A stretch of DNA of 64,000 nt. Origin: Desulforamulus hydrothermalis Lam5 = DSM 18033. GTDB lineage: Bacteria; Bacillota; Desulfotomaculia; Desulfotomaculales; Desulfotomaculaceae. Each line of letters opens with the position of its first letter. Within the stretch, counting starts at the first letter, position 1. Under the pieces are notes generated by a model that saw nothing but the letters and a program-made list of their open reading frames with translations, ran no database searches and was not told where the DNA came from. A program made the position numbers and the translations under genes. Positions 41,426 to 50,433 of the stretch are shown in pieces. The stretch covers positions 124,266 through 188,265 of the forward strand of contig NZ_CAOS01000011.1 of NCBI RefSeq assembly GCF_000315365.1, in the 5' to 3' direction.

Positions 41426-42037
41426 ATGAAGTTAATCGTGGGTCTGGGCAATCCCGGACCGGCTTATGCGCATACCCGACATAATGTGGGGTTTATGGTG
41501 ATTGACAGCCTGGCCCGGCAACTGGGGGCGGAGGTTAGCAAAGAGCAGCACAAGGCCCTGGTAGGCCAAGCGGTCATAGGGGGAACCAGGGTAATTTTAG
41601 CCAAGCCCCAAACCTATATGAATTTGAGCGGCCAGGCAGTGGTTGCCCTGATGAACTGGTACAAGCTGACGCCCGAGGATCTCCTGGTGATTGCAGATGA
41701 TTTGGATCTGCCTCCGGGGCGTTTACGCATGCGCAAAAAGGGCAGTGACGGCGGGCAAAAGGGCTTGCGAAACATTATTGAACTTCTGGGCACCCAAGAA
41801 TTTACCCGGCTCAGACTGGGGATCGGCCGTCCTGTTCATGGGGCGGTAGAATATGTATTGGGAAAAATTGCCGGACCCGAGGCAGAGTTGCTGCAAGAGG
41901 CTGTTGCCCGGGCGGCGGAGGCTGCAAAAACCTGGGTGCTTGAAGGTACTGATAAAGCTATGAACCGGTTTAATCAAAAGCCGGACAACAGGAAAGCAGA
42001 GCCGGCCCAAGGTTTGTCTCAGACGGCCAGGGACTGA
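41426..42037 (+). CDS. pth: Peptidyl-tRNA hydrolase Pth
   Basis: Cleaves peptidyl-tRNA released from stalled ribosomes. The 203-residue enzyme has MKLIVGLGNPGPAYAHTRHNVGFMVID with the catalytic His, PQTYMNLSGQAV, DDLDLPPGRLRMRKKGSDGGQKGLRNI and FTRLRLGIGRPV. ATG 41426 follows AAGGAGG. The stop lies 97 bases before the next gene. Confidence 0.97.
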   Translation: MKLIVGLGNPGPAYAHTRHNVGFMVIDSLARQLGAEVSKEQHKALVGQAVIGGTRVILAKPQTYMNLSGQAVVALMNWYKLTPEDLLVIADDLDLPPGRLRMRKKGSDGGQKGLRNIIELLGTQEFTRLRLGIGRPVHGAVEYVLGKIAGPEAELLQEAVARAAEAAKTWVLEGTDKAMNRFNQKPDNRKAEPAQGLSQTARD

Positions 42038-42134
42038 CGGTTGCTGCCGCCCGGGGCAGGTCAGCCGGTACCTGCCGGTTTATTTTCGGCCGGCGGGCCA
42101 ATAGTTGCCGCCGGTCGGCTGGCGAGGATTTTTT

Positions 42135-42563
42135 ATGACAGATTTTAACATGTACCGAAACCTTCTGCCGGATGTTGCAACAGCCGCTGCGCTGGCCGCC
42201 GGCACAGCCTGGCTGTTTAACGGCCGGATACTGTACCATTTGGGCCATCGGGGGCTGGGTTGGGTAACCCCTCTGGTTGAAGAAGCGGCCAAAACGCTGT
42301 GGGCGGTTATACTGGAGGCGCCGATCCTGTGGACCCATATCGGGTTTGGTGTAATTGAGGCGCTGGTGGAAGTGCGGCGCCGCGGGGCCGGGGGGCTGTC
42401 GGCAGGCGGTGCGGCACTAACGGCTCACGGCCTGTTTGGTCTGGTGACTGTTCTGATCAGCAGCATTACCGGGCTGTGGCCGGCAGTGGCCCTGGCCTAC
42501 CTGGCTCATGCCGCCTGGAATCTGGCAATCATTTATGCCGCCAGACGCTTGACGGAACGGTAA
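42135..42563 (+). CDS. PrsW/CAAX-like putative intramembrane protease
   Basis: A 142-residue membrane protein with four or five helices. Motifs appear in the order of the glutamic-type PrsW/ABI group: EEAAKTL, HIGFGVIEAL, LTAHGLFGL and LAHAAWNL, with paired Glu and two His. ATG 42135 after CGAGG. It occupies the pth-mfd interval where B. subtilis has fin. Substrate unknown; it may act on a membrane regulator. Confidence 0.7.
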   Translation: MTDFNMYRNLLPDVATAAALAAGTAWLFNGRILYHLGHRGLGWVTPLVEEAAKTLWAVILEAPILWTHIGFGVIEALVEVRRRGAGGLSAGGAALTAHGLFGLVTVLISSITGLWPAVALAYLAHAAWNLAIIYAARRLTER

Positions 42564-42748
42564 TTACCGGATATAATTTGCCTGCCAATGGGCATATATA
42601 ACGTATATAATAATGGCATGCCGCCCGGTAGGAAGAAGAGGGTCAATCTCCCGCCCCGTCCTCAACCGGGCTGACGTCATTTGCACTGCTGTTTATCTGA
42701 CTTACAGTTAATCCGATATTTTCAGTACGGGTACAGACAGGAGAACAC

Positions 42749-45700
42749 ATGAAAGGATTATTGCGGCCGTTAGAGACAACAATTGAATATCAAAATCTGC
42801 TGCAGGGTTTACAAAAGGGTTTTACCCAGCAAATGGTGTTTGGTTTGGCCGGTTCCCAGCGCAGTTATTTGTTTGCCGGTTTAGCAGAGCAGCGCCGGAC
42901 GGTTTTGATTGTGATGCCGGGGGAAGCCGAAGCAAATGCCCTGGTGGACGACTTAACCTCTCTGCTGCCGGACAAACCGGTGCTGTTCTTTCCGGTATGG
43001 CAGCTGTTGCCCTATCAGATATATGCCCATAGCAATGATGTGCTGGCCCAGCGGTTGCGGGTATTAAACAAACTGGCGGCCGGTCAACCGGCAGTGGTTG
43101 TTACCTCGGTGGAAGCGTTGTTAAGGCGGCTGGCACCGCCGGCTGTGCTGCGTCAAAGCAGCCTGCAGCTTGTCCTGGGACAAAGAGTGGACCCGGAGAG
43201 TTTGCATCGTCAACTGGTTGACCTGGGCTACGAGAGAGTGGATCTGGTGGAAAGCAGGGGGCAATTTTCCAGCCGGGGCGGCATAACAGATATTTTTCCC
43301 ATGATTGCAGCGCATCCCGTTCGTATTGAATTCTTTGACGATGAGGTGGACTCTGTCCGCCATTTTGATGTGGCTACCCAGCGTTCGCTGGATAAATTAA
43401 AAGCCATAGACATAACCCCCTGCCGGGAACTGGTGGTAACTGCGGAAGGGTGGCAGCGTTGCCTGGATAATTATGAGCAGGAATACAAAAACCAGCTTAA
43501 AAAATTACAACGTTCCGGCTCGGTGGATGCAGTTCACCAGCTGGCGTCCCAGGGAGCCGTGCTGCTGGAGCAAATCCGCCGCCGGGTGCCCTTTGCGGGA
43601 ATGGAACAACTTCTTTCTTATTTTTACCCGCAGCCGGTTACCTTGCTGGACTATTTTGTGGACACGCCGCTGGTGCTGGTGGACGATCCCCTGCGTTGCA
43701 AAGAAGTGGCAGATACCATTCTTAAAGAAAGAAACGAAACCTATATTGACCTGCTGAATAAAGGCAAGGTACTGCCCGGCCACCTTCACAGTTATTTGGA
43801 ATGGCGCCAGCTGCTGGCACCGCTGGAACGGCTGCCTGGCATATACTGTTCGTTTTTGCCCCGGCACCCGCAATTTTTACGGCCGCAAAACGTCGTCAAC
43901 TTCCCCGCCAAAGCCATGCACAGTTTTTTGGGGCATACAGAAGTGTTGGCGGATGAAGTGCGTCACTGGCGACGCCGCAATTATGCGGTGGTTTTGCTGG
44001 TGTCGTCCGAAGAAAGGGCGGCCAACCTGCTGAACCTGCTAAGAGATGCTAAAATCGATGCCTTCTGGGTAAAACAACTAAATAACGAAGTAAAGGAAGG
44101 CAATGTGGTCATTACAGTAGGGCAGTTGGCCGGCGGGTTTGAGTTGATATCCGCCCGCCTGGTGGTAATAACTGATGCAGAGATTTTCGGGCAGCGCAAG
44201 AAGAGCCGGAAACACCGGGCCAGACGGGACAGGCCGGAGCCCCTGGCAGACTTGAAGCCGGGCGATTATGTGGTGCATGTCAACCACGGCATCGGACGCT
44301 ATCTGGGTATCATAACACTGGACATCGGAGGGCTGCAAAAAGATTACCTGCAGGTGCAGTATGCGGGTGAAGATAAGTTATATGTGCCTACCGATCAAGT
44401 GGGGATGCTGCAAAAATACCTGGGAGCGGAAGCAGACCACCCCAAACTGTCCCGCCTGGGCGGCAGCGAATGGGCAAAAGCCAAGGCCCGGGTTAAGGAA
44501 GCAGTGCGTGATATGGCCCGGGAGCTGTTGGAGCTTTATGCGGCTCGCCAAACCGTGCAGGGCTATGCTTTTTCTCCGGACACACCCTGGCAGGCGGAGT
44601 TTGAGGCACAGTTTCCCTATGAAGAAACACCTGATCAGTTAAGGGCTATCCAGGAAGTAAAAAGAGATATGGAAAAACCCCGGCCCATGGACCGCCTGCT
44701 TTGCGGTGATGTGGGCTACGGCAAAACCGAAGTGGCACTGCGGGCAGCCTTTAAGGCAGTGATGGATAATAAACAGGTGGCTGTACTGGTGCCTACCACC
44801 ATCCTGGCGCAGCAGCACTACAACACTTTCCGGGAACGGTTTGCCAATTACCCGGTGCGCATTGAAATGTTGTCCCGCTTCCGGACGCCCAAAGAACAGC
44901 GGCAGGTACTGGCGGGGCTGGCCACCGGTGAAGTGGACATTGTAATTGGCACCCATCGCTTGGTACAGGATGATATATATTTTAAAGACCTTGGTTTGCT
45001 GGTGGTGGATGAAGAGCAGCGCTTCGGTGTTATGCACAAGGAAAAACTTAAACAGCTGCGCCAAAATGTAGACGTCTTAACCCTGACAGCCACTCCCATA
45101 CCCCGTACGCTGCACATGTCGCTGGTGGGGGTACGGGATACCAGTGTGCTGGAGACCCCGCCGGAGGAACGCTTCCCGGTGCAAACCTATGTGCTGGAAG
45201 AAGACCCGGTGTTAATCAGGGAGGCGATCCGGCGGGAGCTTAACCGGGGCGGCCAGGTATATTTTGTACACAACCGGGTGGTTGACCTGGACCGGCTGGC
45301 CGGCTGGCTGCAGGGGCTGGTGCCCGAGGCGCGCCTGGGTGTGGCTCACGGCCAGATGAAGGAAGATGAATTGGAACAAATCATGCTGGAGTTTATGGAC
45401 GGGGCTTATGATGTTCTGGTGTGCACCACCATTGTCGAAACCGGCCTGGATATTGCCAATGTCAATACCTTAATTGTTAAAGATGCCGATCATTTCGGTT
45501 TGGCTCAATTGTACCAGTTGCGGGGGCGGGTGGGACGAACCAACCGGCTGGCATATGCCTATTTTTTATTCCGGCGGGACAAGGTATTAACCGAAGTCAG
45601 TGAGCGAAGACTGTCTGCCATTCGGGAGTTTACCGAGTTTGGTTCCGGTTACAAAATAGCCATGCGGGATTTGGAAATCCGGGGTGCCGGCAATATTCTG

Positions 45701-46255
45701 GGAGCCCAACAGCATGGCCACATTGCTGAAGTGGGTTTTGAAATGTATTGCCGGCTGTTGGAGGAAGCCATCCAGGAGGCCCGGGGCCATAAAACGGAGC
45801 AGGTGGTGGATACCGCTGTTGAACTGCCGGTGGAAGCCTACATCCCGGATACCTATGTGCCGGACGGCAACCAGAAGGTAGAGCTTTACCGCCGCCTGGC
45901 GGCCATGCAGGAAGTATCTGAGCTGGCTGACCTGGAGGACGAACTGGTGGATCGCTACGGCGATCTGCCCGACAGCGTTCGCTGCCTGTTGCTGGTGGCT
46001 CAATTAAAGATGGCCGGCAGGCAGTTGCACATTAAGAGCATCAGCCGCCCCCAGGGTTACTACCGGCTGTTGTTTGCGCCCGATGCGCCCCTGGACGGTG
46101 AAAAGCTGGTGGCCATCAGTGAAAAGTATAAAAACAATGTAAAGTTTCATAACTCGCCGGAAGGCTTTGAAATTAAGCTGATCAGCCGTGAAAAGGGTGA
46201 CCTCAGCCTTAGAAAACTGGAGCAATTATACTCTTTCCTGGGCCGCCTGAAATAA
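42749..46255 (+). CDS. mfd: Transcription-repair coupling factor Mfd
   Basis: An ATP-dependent translocase that displaces RNA polymerase stalled at lesions and recruits UvrA. The 1168-residue protein has UvrB-like N-terminal domains, the RNA polymerase-interacting CarD-like region near residue 500 (LKPGDYVVHVNHGIGRYLGI), then the RecG-like motor. The motor shows Walker A GDVGYGKTEVALRA, DEEQRFGV and the TRG-like REFTEFGSGYKIAMRDLEIRGAGNILG. Typical length. ATG after GACAGGAGAAC. Confidence 0.97.
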   Translation: MKGLLRPLETTIEYQNLLQGLQKGFTQQMVFGLAGSQRSYLFAGLAEQRRTVLIVMPGEAEANALVDDLTSLLPDKPVLFFPVWQLLPYQIYAHSNDVLAQRLRVLNKLAAGQPAVVVTSVEALLRRLAPPAVLRQSSLQLVLGQRVDPESLHRQLVDLGYERVDLVESRGQFSSRGGITDIFPMIAAHPVRIEFFDDEVDSVRHFDVATQRSLDKLKAIDITPCRELVVTAEGWQRCLDNYEQEYKNQLKKLQRSGSVDAVHQLASQGAVLLEQIRRRVPFAGMEQLLSYFYPQPVTLLDYFVDTPLVLVDDPLRCKEVADTILKERNETYIDLLNKGKVLPGHLHSYLEWRQLLAPLERLPGIYCSFLPRHPQFLRPQNVVNFPAKAMHSFLGHTEVLADEVRHWRRRNYAVVLLVSSEERAANLLNLLRDAKIDAFWVKQLNNEVKEGNVVITVGQLAGGFELISARLVVITDAEIFGQRKKSRKHRARRDRPEPLADLKPGDYVVHVNHGIGRYLGIITLDIGGLQKDYLQVQYAGEDKLYVPTDQVGMLQKYLGAEADHPKLSRLGGSEWAKAKARVKEAVRDMARELLELYAARQTVQGYAFSPDTPWQAEFEAQFPYEETPDQLRAIQEVKRDMEKPRPMDRLLCGDVGYGKTEVALRAAFKAVMDNKQVAVLVPTTILAQQHYNTFRERFANYPVRIEMLSRFRTPKEQRQVLAGLATGEVDIVIGTHRLVQDDIYFKDLGLLVVDEEQRFGVMHKEKLKQLRQNVDVLTLTATPIPRTLHMSLVGVRDTSVLETPPEERFPVQTYVLEEDPVLIREAIRRELNRGGQVYFVHNRVVDLDRLAGWLQGLVPEARLGVAHGQMKEDELEQIMLEFMDGAYDVLVCTTIVETGLDIANVNTLIVKDADHFGLAQLYQLRGRVGRTNRLAYAYFLFRRDKVLTEVSERRLSAIREFTEFGSGYKIAMRDLEIRGAGNILGAQQHGHIAEVGFEMYCRLLEEAIQEARGHKTEQVVDTAVELPVEAYIPDTYVPDGNQKVELYRRLAAMQEVSELADLEDELVDRYGDLPDSVRCLLLVAQLKMAGRQLHIKSISRPQGYYRLLFAPDAPLDGEKLVAISEKYKNNVKFHNSPEGFEIKLISREKGDLSLRKLEQLYSFLGRLK

Positions 46256-46256
46256 C

Positions 46257-46285
46257 TTGCCGGCCTGTGCCGATCGTTGTATAAT
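46257..46285 (+). promoter_or_regulatory. Sigma-A promoter for the PrsA-like gene
   Basis: TTGCCG (46257-46262), 17 bases, TATAAT (46280-46285), directly after the mfd stop. Confidence 0.6.
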
Positions 46286-46315
46286 GGCGGTATCATGCAG
46301 AAGGGGGACATTGTG

Positions 46316-47341
46316 GTGAAAAACAAATTATTTTACGGGGGACTGATGCTGCTGTTCAGCCTGGTTTTGTTTGTTGCCGGCTGTGCCAACAACAAAGCCA
46401 ATGTGGTAGCGGTGGTCAACGGGCAGGAAATTACCCGTCAGGAGCTGGACAAGCAGGTTAACGCAGCTGCCAAACAATTCGGCATAGACTTGCAGAACCA
46501 GGAATTCAAGGATATGAAGGAGCAAATAGAGCAAAACATATTGGAAGAAATGATTCAGCAAAAGTTAATCATACAGGAGGCCGAAAAGCAGAAGCTGCTG
46601 CCCGCCAAAGAAGAAGTTGACCAAGAATTAAAAAAGATAAAAGACAGCCTGGGTAAAGAGGAAGACTTTAAAAAAGCCCTGGCGGAAGCAAACATGACAG
46701 AGCAGAATGTAAGGGATAATATTGTGTTAAGGCAGGCCTATAGCAAGTTGTTTGAAAAAGTAACGGCGGATGTAAAAAAGCCCACCGAGGAAGATATAAT
46801 TAATTTTTATAACCAGCATAAAGATCAGGAGCCCATCGGTACCCCGGAGCGTCTGGAAGTAAAGCACATACTGTTTGCGGTTGACAGCCGGTTGCCCAAT
46901 GTACCCAAGCGCACCGATCAGGAAGCCCTGGCGGCGGCCAAGCTGGCGTTGGCCGAAGTAACCCAGAAGGGCCGCGACTTTGCGGCGGTGGCCAGGGAGG
47001 TTTCAGATGACCCGGGCACCAAGGAAAGCGGTGGCAGCTATACCATTGACAGGGGGGCCGGCACCACCGACCCGGCTTTTGAGAAGGCTGCGGCAGCCCT
47101 GAAACCCGGCGAAATTACCAAAGAACCGGTAAAGAGCGCCTATGGTTATCACCTTATTAAGCTGGAAAAAATACTGCCCGCCAGTCAAAAGCCCTTGGCT
47201 GAAGTTAAGGATGATATTGCCTACCAACTGGAAAGCAAGGCCAAACAAGACAAATTTTCTCAATTCATGGATGATTTAAGAAAAAATGCTGCCATTGAGA
47301 ATAAATTAGCGCCAAAAACCGGCGATTCGGCAAAAAAATAG
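46316..47341 (+). CDS. PrsA/SurA-like peptidyl-prolyl isomerase lipoprotein
   Basis: Extracellular folding chaperone. The product of about 341 residues has a lipoprotein signal with lipobox LFVAGC, then a SurA-type N-terminal helix region (VVAVVNGQEITRQELDKQVNAAAKQFGI). The parvulin domain is at about 180-290 (ERLEVKHILFAVDSR, DFAAVAREVSDDPGTKESGGSY, YGYHLIKLEKI), and the C-terminus is Lys-rich. GTG 46316 is preferred over upstream starts because of AAGGGGGAC. Its own promoter lies after mfd. Confidence 0.9.
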   Translation: MKNKLFYGGLMLLFSLVLFVAGCANNKANVVAVVNGQEITRQELDKQVNAAAKQFGIDLQNQEFKDMKEQIEQNILEEMIQQKLIIQEAEKQKLLPAKEEVDQELKKIKDSLGKEEDFKKALAEANMTEQNVRDNIVLRQAYSKLFEKVTADVKKPTEEDIINFYNQHKDQEPIGTPERLEVKHILFAVDSRLPNVPKRTDQEALAAAKLALAEVTQKGRDFAAVAREVSDDPGTKESGGSYTIDRGAGTTDPAFEKAAAALKPGEITKEPVKSAYGYHLIKLEKILPASQKPLAEVKDDIAYQLESKAKQDKFSQFMDDLRKNAAIENKLAPKTGDSAKK

Positions 47342-47387
47342 ATGATTAACCAAAAGCCGAAAATAAAGTTCTAACGATGGAAAAATA

Positions 47388-47418
47388 TGAATAACACCTT
47401 CCCTCCCGTTATATACTA
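47388..47418 (+). promoter_or_regulatory. Sigma-G promoter of spoVT
   Basis: TGAATA (47388-47393), 18 bases, TATACTA (47412-47418), close to TGNATA-N17/18-CATNNTA. In B. subtilis spoVT is made by sigma-G in the forespore, so this agrees. Confidence 0.7.
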
Positions 47419-47473
47419 TCAATGAAAGTTAATCCGCGTAAATTATGCAGAAAAAGGAGGGAAGGAAACTCAT

Positions 47474-48034
47474 ATGAAAGCAACGGGCATTGTTCGTCGT
47501 ATTGACGATTTAGGTCGAGTAGTAATACCGAAAGAAATCAGGAGAACCTTAAGGATTCGTGAAGGAGACCCCCTGGAGATTTTTGTGGATAGGGAAGGTG
47601 AAGTGATTCTTAAAAAGTATTCCCCTATCGGCGAATTAGGTGACTTTGCCAAGGAATATGCCGATTCGTTATACGAAGCCCTTGGCCATATTGCTTGTAT
47701 TGCTGACCGGGATACCATCATCGCCGTGGCCGGGGCTCCCAAAAAAGAATTTATCAACAAACCCATAGGCCCCAATATTGAAAAAGTTATGGAAGAACGG
47801 AAGGCTGTAATTATTAATAATCCGGGCAATGATCCTCATTGTAAGGAGTGCGGCATCACTGAGGACGGCGAATGCAAATATTCTTCAGAAGTTATCGCAC
47901 CGATTATTTCTGAAGGAGACCCAATCGGTGCAGTTATCCTGGCCTCCAAGGATCCGGACGTTAAAATGGGGGAAATGGAGCTGAAATTAGCTGAAACTGC
48001 CGCCGGTTTCCTGGCCAAACAAATGGAACAGTGA
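47474..48034 (+). CDS. spoVT: Stage V sporulation regulator SpoVT
   Basis: Forespore regulator of the AbrB type. The 186-residue protein has the N-terminal swapped-hairpin DNA-binding domain (MKATGIVRRIDDLGRVVIPKEIRRTLRIREGDPLEIFVD) and a C-terminal GAF domain (about 60-180). ATG after AAAGGAGGGAAGG. Preceded by a sigma-G promoter. Confidence 0.97.
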   Translation: MKATGIVRRIDDLGRVVIPKEIRRTLRIREGDPLEIFVDREGEVILKKYSPIGELGDFAKEYADSLYEALGHIACIADRDTIIAVAGAPKKEFINKPIGPNIEKVMEERKAVIINNPGNDPHCKECGITEDGECKYSSEVIAPIISEGDPIGAVILASKDPDVKMGEMELKLAETAAGFLAKQMEQ

Positions 48035-48044
48035 CCTTAAGATA

Positions 48045-48069
48045 ACGGGCCGAACAGGCCCCTTTTTTT
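48045..48069 (+). terminator. spoVT terminator
   Basis: Short stem ACGGGCC-GAACA-GGCCCCT with seven T after it. Confidence 0.7.
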
Positions 48070-48164
48070 GTTGTTGCATCAAATGCTAAATTTTTCCAAC
48101 CAGAATAAAGCCTGAACATGTCTGCCCATACCGGTTATCTTTTACAGAAAGGCAGGAAATAAAT

Positions 48165-49679
48165 ATGGACAAGTCTATCATAATTGTTGGGCTGGGGCCG
48201 GGCGATCCGGGCATGATACCTTTGCAGGTATGGCAGCTTCTGAACAGCGGCCTGCCGGTCTACCTGCGCACCGCCATACATCCCACCGTAACCTGGTTGA
48301 AACAACAGGGATTGGCCTACCGGGCCCTGGATGAGTGTTACGCCCGGGGCGAAACCTTTGAGCAGGTTTATGCCGACATTGCCCGGGAAATATTGGCGCA
48401 GGCCCGTAAAGGGCCGCTGGTCTATGCGGTACCCGGGCATCCGATGGTGGCAGAAGAAACGGTTCGCTTGATATTAGAGGAGGCTGACCGGCAGGGTACG
48501 CCTGCCAGGGTAGTTCCTGCCATGAGTTTTCTGGATGCATTGGCAGCCACGCTGGGTTTGGACCCCTGCCGGGGTTTGCATATTGTTGATGCCCTGCGGT
48601 TGGACGAACAGCAGCCGGATCCCCGGGTGGGGAATGTAGTAACCCAGGTTTACGACCGTATTACTGCCGGAGAAACTAAATTGAACCTGATGGAATTTTA
48701 CCCGGACGAGCATGAGATAACCGTAGTGCGGGCGGCGGGTATACCGGGTGAAGAAAAAGTGGTCCGGCTGCCTCTTTATGAACTGGATCGCCTGGACTGG
48801 ATTGATCACCTGACCAGCCTGTATATACCGCCCTTACAAGCCGGCAGGCCGGCTGCCGGTACACCGGCGGAAGATGAAGATGCTGTTGCTGGTTGCCGCT
48901 TTCCGCTGGACCCCCTGGTAGAAGTGATGGCTGCCCTGCGGGCTCCGGACGGCTGCCCCTGGGATAAAGAACAAACCCATCAAAGTTTAAAGCCGTACTT
49001 AATTGAAGAAACCTATGAGGTAATTGACGCTTTAGACCAAGGGCAAATGTATAAAATATGTGAAGAATTGGGAGACTTATTATTGCAAATTGTTTTTCAT
49101 GCCCAAATTGCCAGTGAAAATAAGCAATTTGACATGAATGACGTAGTAAATGCCATCACGGAAAAAATGTTGCGCCGCCACCCGCACGTTTTTGGTACCG
49201 CTCAGGTCAACAGCAGCCAGGAGGTATTGCTTAACTGGGATAAGATAAAGGCCCGGGAGCAGGCCGGACAAGCCAGCCGGCAGTCTTATCTGGGGCATGT
49301 GCCGCGGGCTTTACCAGCCTTGCTGCGGGCAAACAAGGTACAGGCCAAAGCGGCCCGGGTGGGCTTTGACTGGCCGGATTACACCGGAGCGGCAGCCAAG
49401 GTTAGCGAGGAATTAGAGGAAGTACGGCAAGCCCTGGCAGCCGGGCAGGAGCGGGCCGTCGCAGAGGAACTGGGGGATCTGCTGTTTGCTGTGGTGAACC
49501 TGGCCAGATTGCTGAATATCAACCCGGAGGAGGCGCTGGGAAAAACCACCGACAAGTTTATCAAGAGGTTTCAATATATTGAGCAGCAGGCCAGGCAGCG
49601 GGGACTGGAACTGGAACGGTTGACCCTGGAACAAATGGATCAATGGTGGGAGGAAGCAAAAAATAGTATTATGTGTTAA
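48165..49679 (+). CDS. mazG: MazG with N-terminal tetrapyrrole-methylase-like domain (YabN)
   Basis: A 504-residue fusion. Residues 1-210 resemble SAM-dependent tetrapyrrole methylases (IIVGLGPGDPGMIPLQVWQLL, VYAVPGHPMVAEETVRLI). Two MazG pyrophosphatase units follow, with DGCPWDKEQTHQSLKPYLIEETYEVIDALD, EELGDLLLQIVFHA and later SEELEEVRQAL, AEELGDLLFAVVNLAR. It hydrolyses non-canonical NTPs. Same composition and position as B. subtilis YabN. Confidence 0.95.
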   Translation: MDKSIIIVGLGPGDPGMIPLQVWQLLNSGLPVYLRTAIHPTVTWLKQQGLAYRALDECYARGETFEQVYADIAREILAQARKGPLVYAVPGHPMVAEETVRLILEEADRQGTPARVVPAMSFLDALAATLGLDPCRGLHIVDALRLDEQQPDPRVGNVVTQVYDRITAGETKLNLMEFYPDEHEITVVRAAGIPGEEKVVRLPLYELDRLDWIDHLTSLYIPPLQAGRPAAGTPAEDEDAVAGCRFPLDPLVEVMAALRAPDGCPWDKEQTHQSLKPYLIEETYEVIDALDQGQMYKICEELGDLLLQIVFHAQIASENKQFDMNDVVNAITEKMLRRHPHVFGTAQVNSSQEVLLNWDKIKAREQAGQASRQSYLGHVPRALPALLRANKVQAKAARVGFDWPDYTGAAAKVSEELEEVRQALAAGQERAVAEELGDLLFAVVNLARLLNINPEEALGKTTDKFIKRFQYIEQQARQRGLELERLTLEQMDQWWEEAKNSIMC

Positions 49680-49770
49680 AAAAACAGGAAAAAAATGTTT
49701 TCAGGGCAGGAAAACCCAATCAAATAGAGAATAAGCAAATAGTTATTCTGATATCGAGGAGGGTCCTTAT

Positions 49771-50058
49771 TTGAACAAGGCCGAATTAATTTCTGCTGTA
49801 GCAGAAAAAACCGAACTTAGCAAAAAAGATGCTGAAAAGGCTGTCTCCGCTGTACTGAGTGCCATTGAAGAAGCCCTGGCTAAAGGAGACAAAATCCAGC
49901 TGGTAGGCTTTGGTACTTTTGAATCCAAGCCCCGCAAAGCCCGTGAAGGCCGCAACCCTCAAACCGGGGAAACTATCCAAATTCCCGCTACCAGAGTGCC
50001 TGTATTTAAGGCCGGTAAAGTATTAAAGGATGCTGTAAGCAACCTGCCTGTTGAATAG
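49771..50058 (+). CDS. hup: DNA-binding protein HU
   Basis: A 95-residue histone-like dimer that bends [51 protein letters not shown] and [11 protein letters not shown] are standard HU. The start is TTG after CGAGGAGGG. It lies between mazG and yabO, as is common in Clostridia. Confidence 0.97.
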   Translation: MNKAELISAVAEKTELSKKDAEKAVSAVLSAIEEALAKGDKIQLVGFGTFESKPRKAREGRNPQTGETIQIPATRVPVFKAGKVLKDAVSNLPVE

Positions 50059-50081
50059 GCGAATTGTGGAGGGGCGGAATT

Positions 50082-50327
50082 TTGCGACTGGATAAGTTTC
50101 TTAAGGTTTCCAGAATTATTAAACGACGCACCCTAGCCAAAGAAGTTTGCGACAGCGGACAGGTACTGGTAAACAACCGGGTGGCCAAGGCCGGCCTGGA
50201 GGTTAAGCCGGGCGATCAGGTGGCCGTTAATTTTGGCACAAGGCGGCTGGTGGTGGAAATACTGGAAATTAAAGAAACTGTTCCTGCCAAAGAAGCGGCC
50301 GGTCTTTATAAAATAATTGAACAATAG
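50082..50327 (+). CDS. rqcP: S4-domain RNA-binding protein RqcP (YabO)
   Basis: An 81-residue S4 protein: MRLDKFLKVSRIIKRRTLAKEVCDSGQVLVNNRVAKAGLEVKPGDQVAVNF. B. subtilis RqcP (YabO) is a ribosome quality-control factor that assists RqcH in adding Ala tails. TTG 50082 after GGAGGGGCGG; an upstream in-frame codon at 50064 is less likely. Confidence 0.92.
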   Translation: MRLDKFLKVSRIIKRRTLAKEVCDSGQVLVNNRVAKAGLEVKPGDQVAVNFGTRRLVVEILEIKETVPAKEAAGLYKIIEQ

Positions 50328-50337
50328 CTATGCAGCC

Positions 50338-50370
50338 AAGGACACTTCCGGTTGGAGGTGTCTTTGTTAT
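50338..50370 (+). terminator. Terminator after rqcP
   Basis: GGACAC-TTCC-GGTT-GGA-GGTGTC, then TTTGTTATTTTT. Confidence 0.82.
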
Positions 50371-50433
50371 TTTTACATATTTTTGTTAAGGGTTGAAGAA
50401 ACTAAGACAAACCATCAAAACGGGGGGATTATC

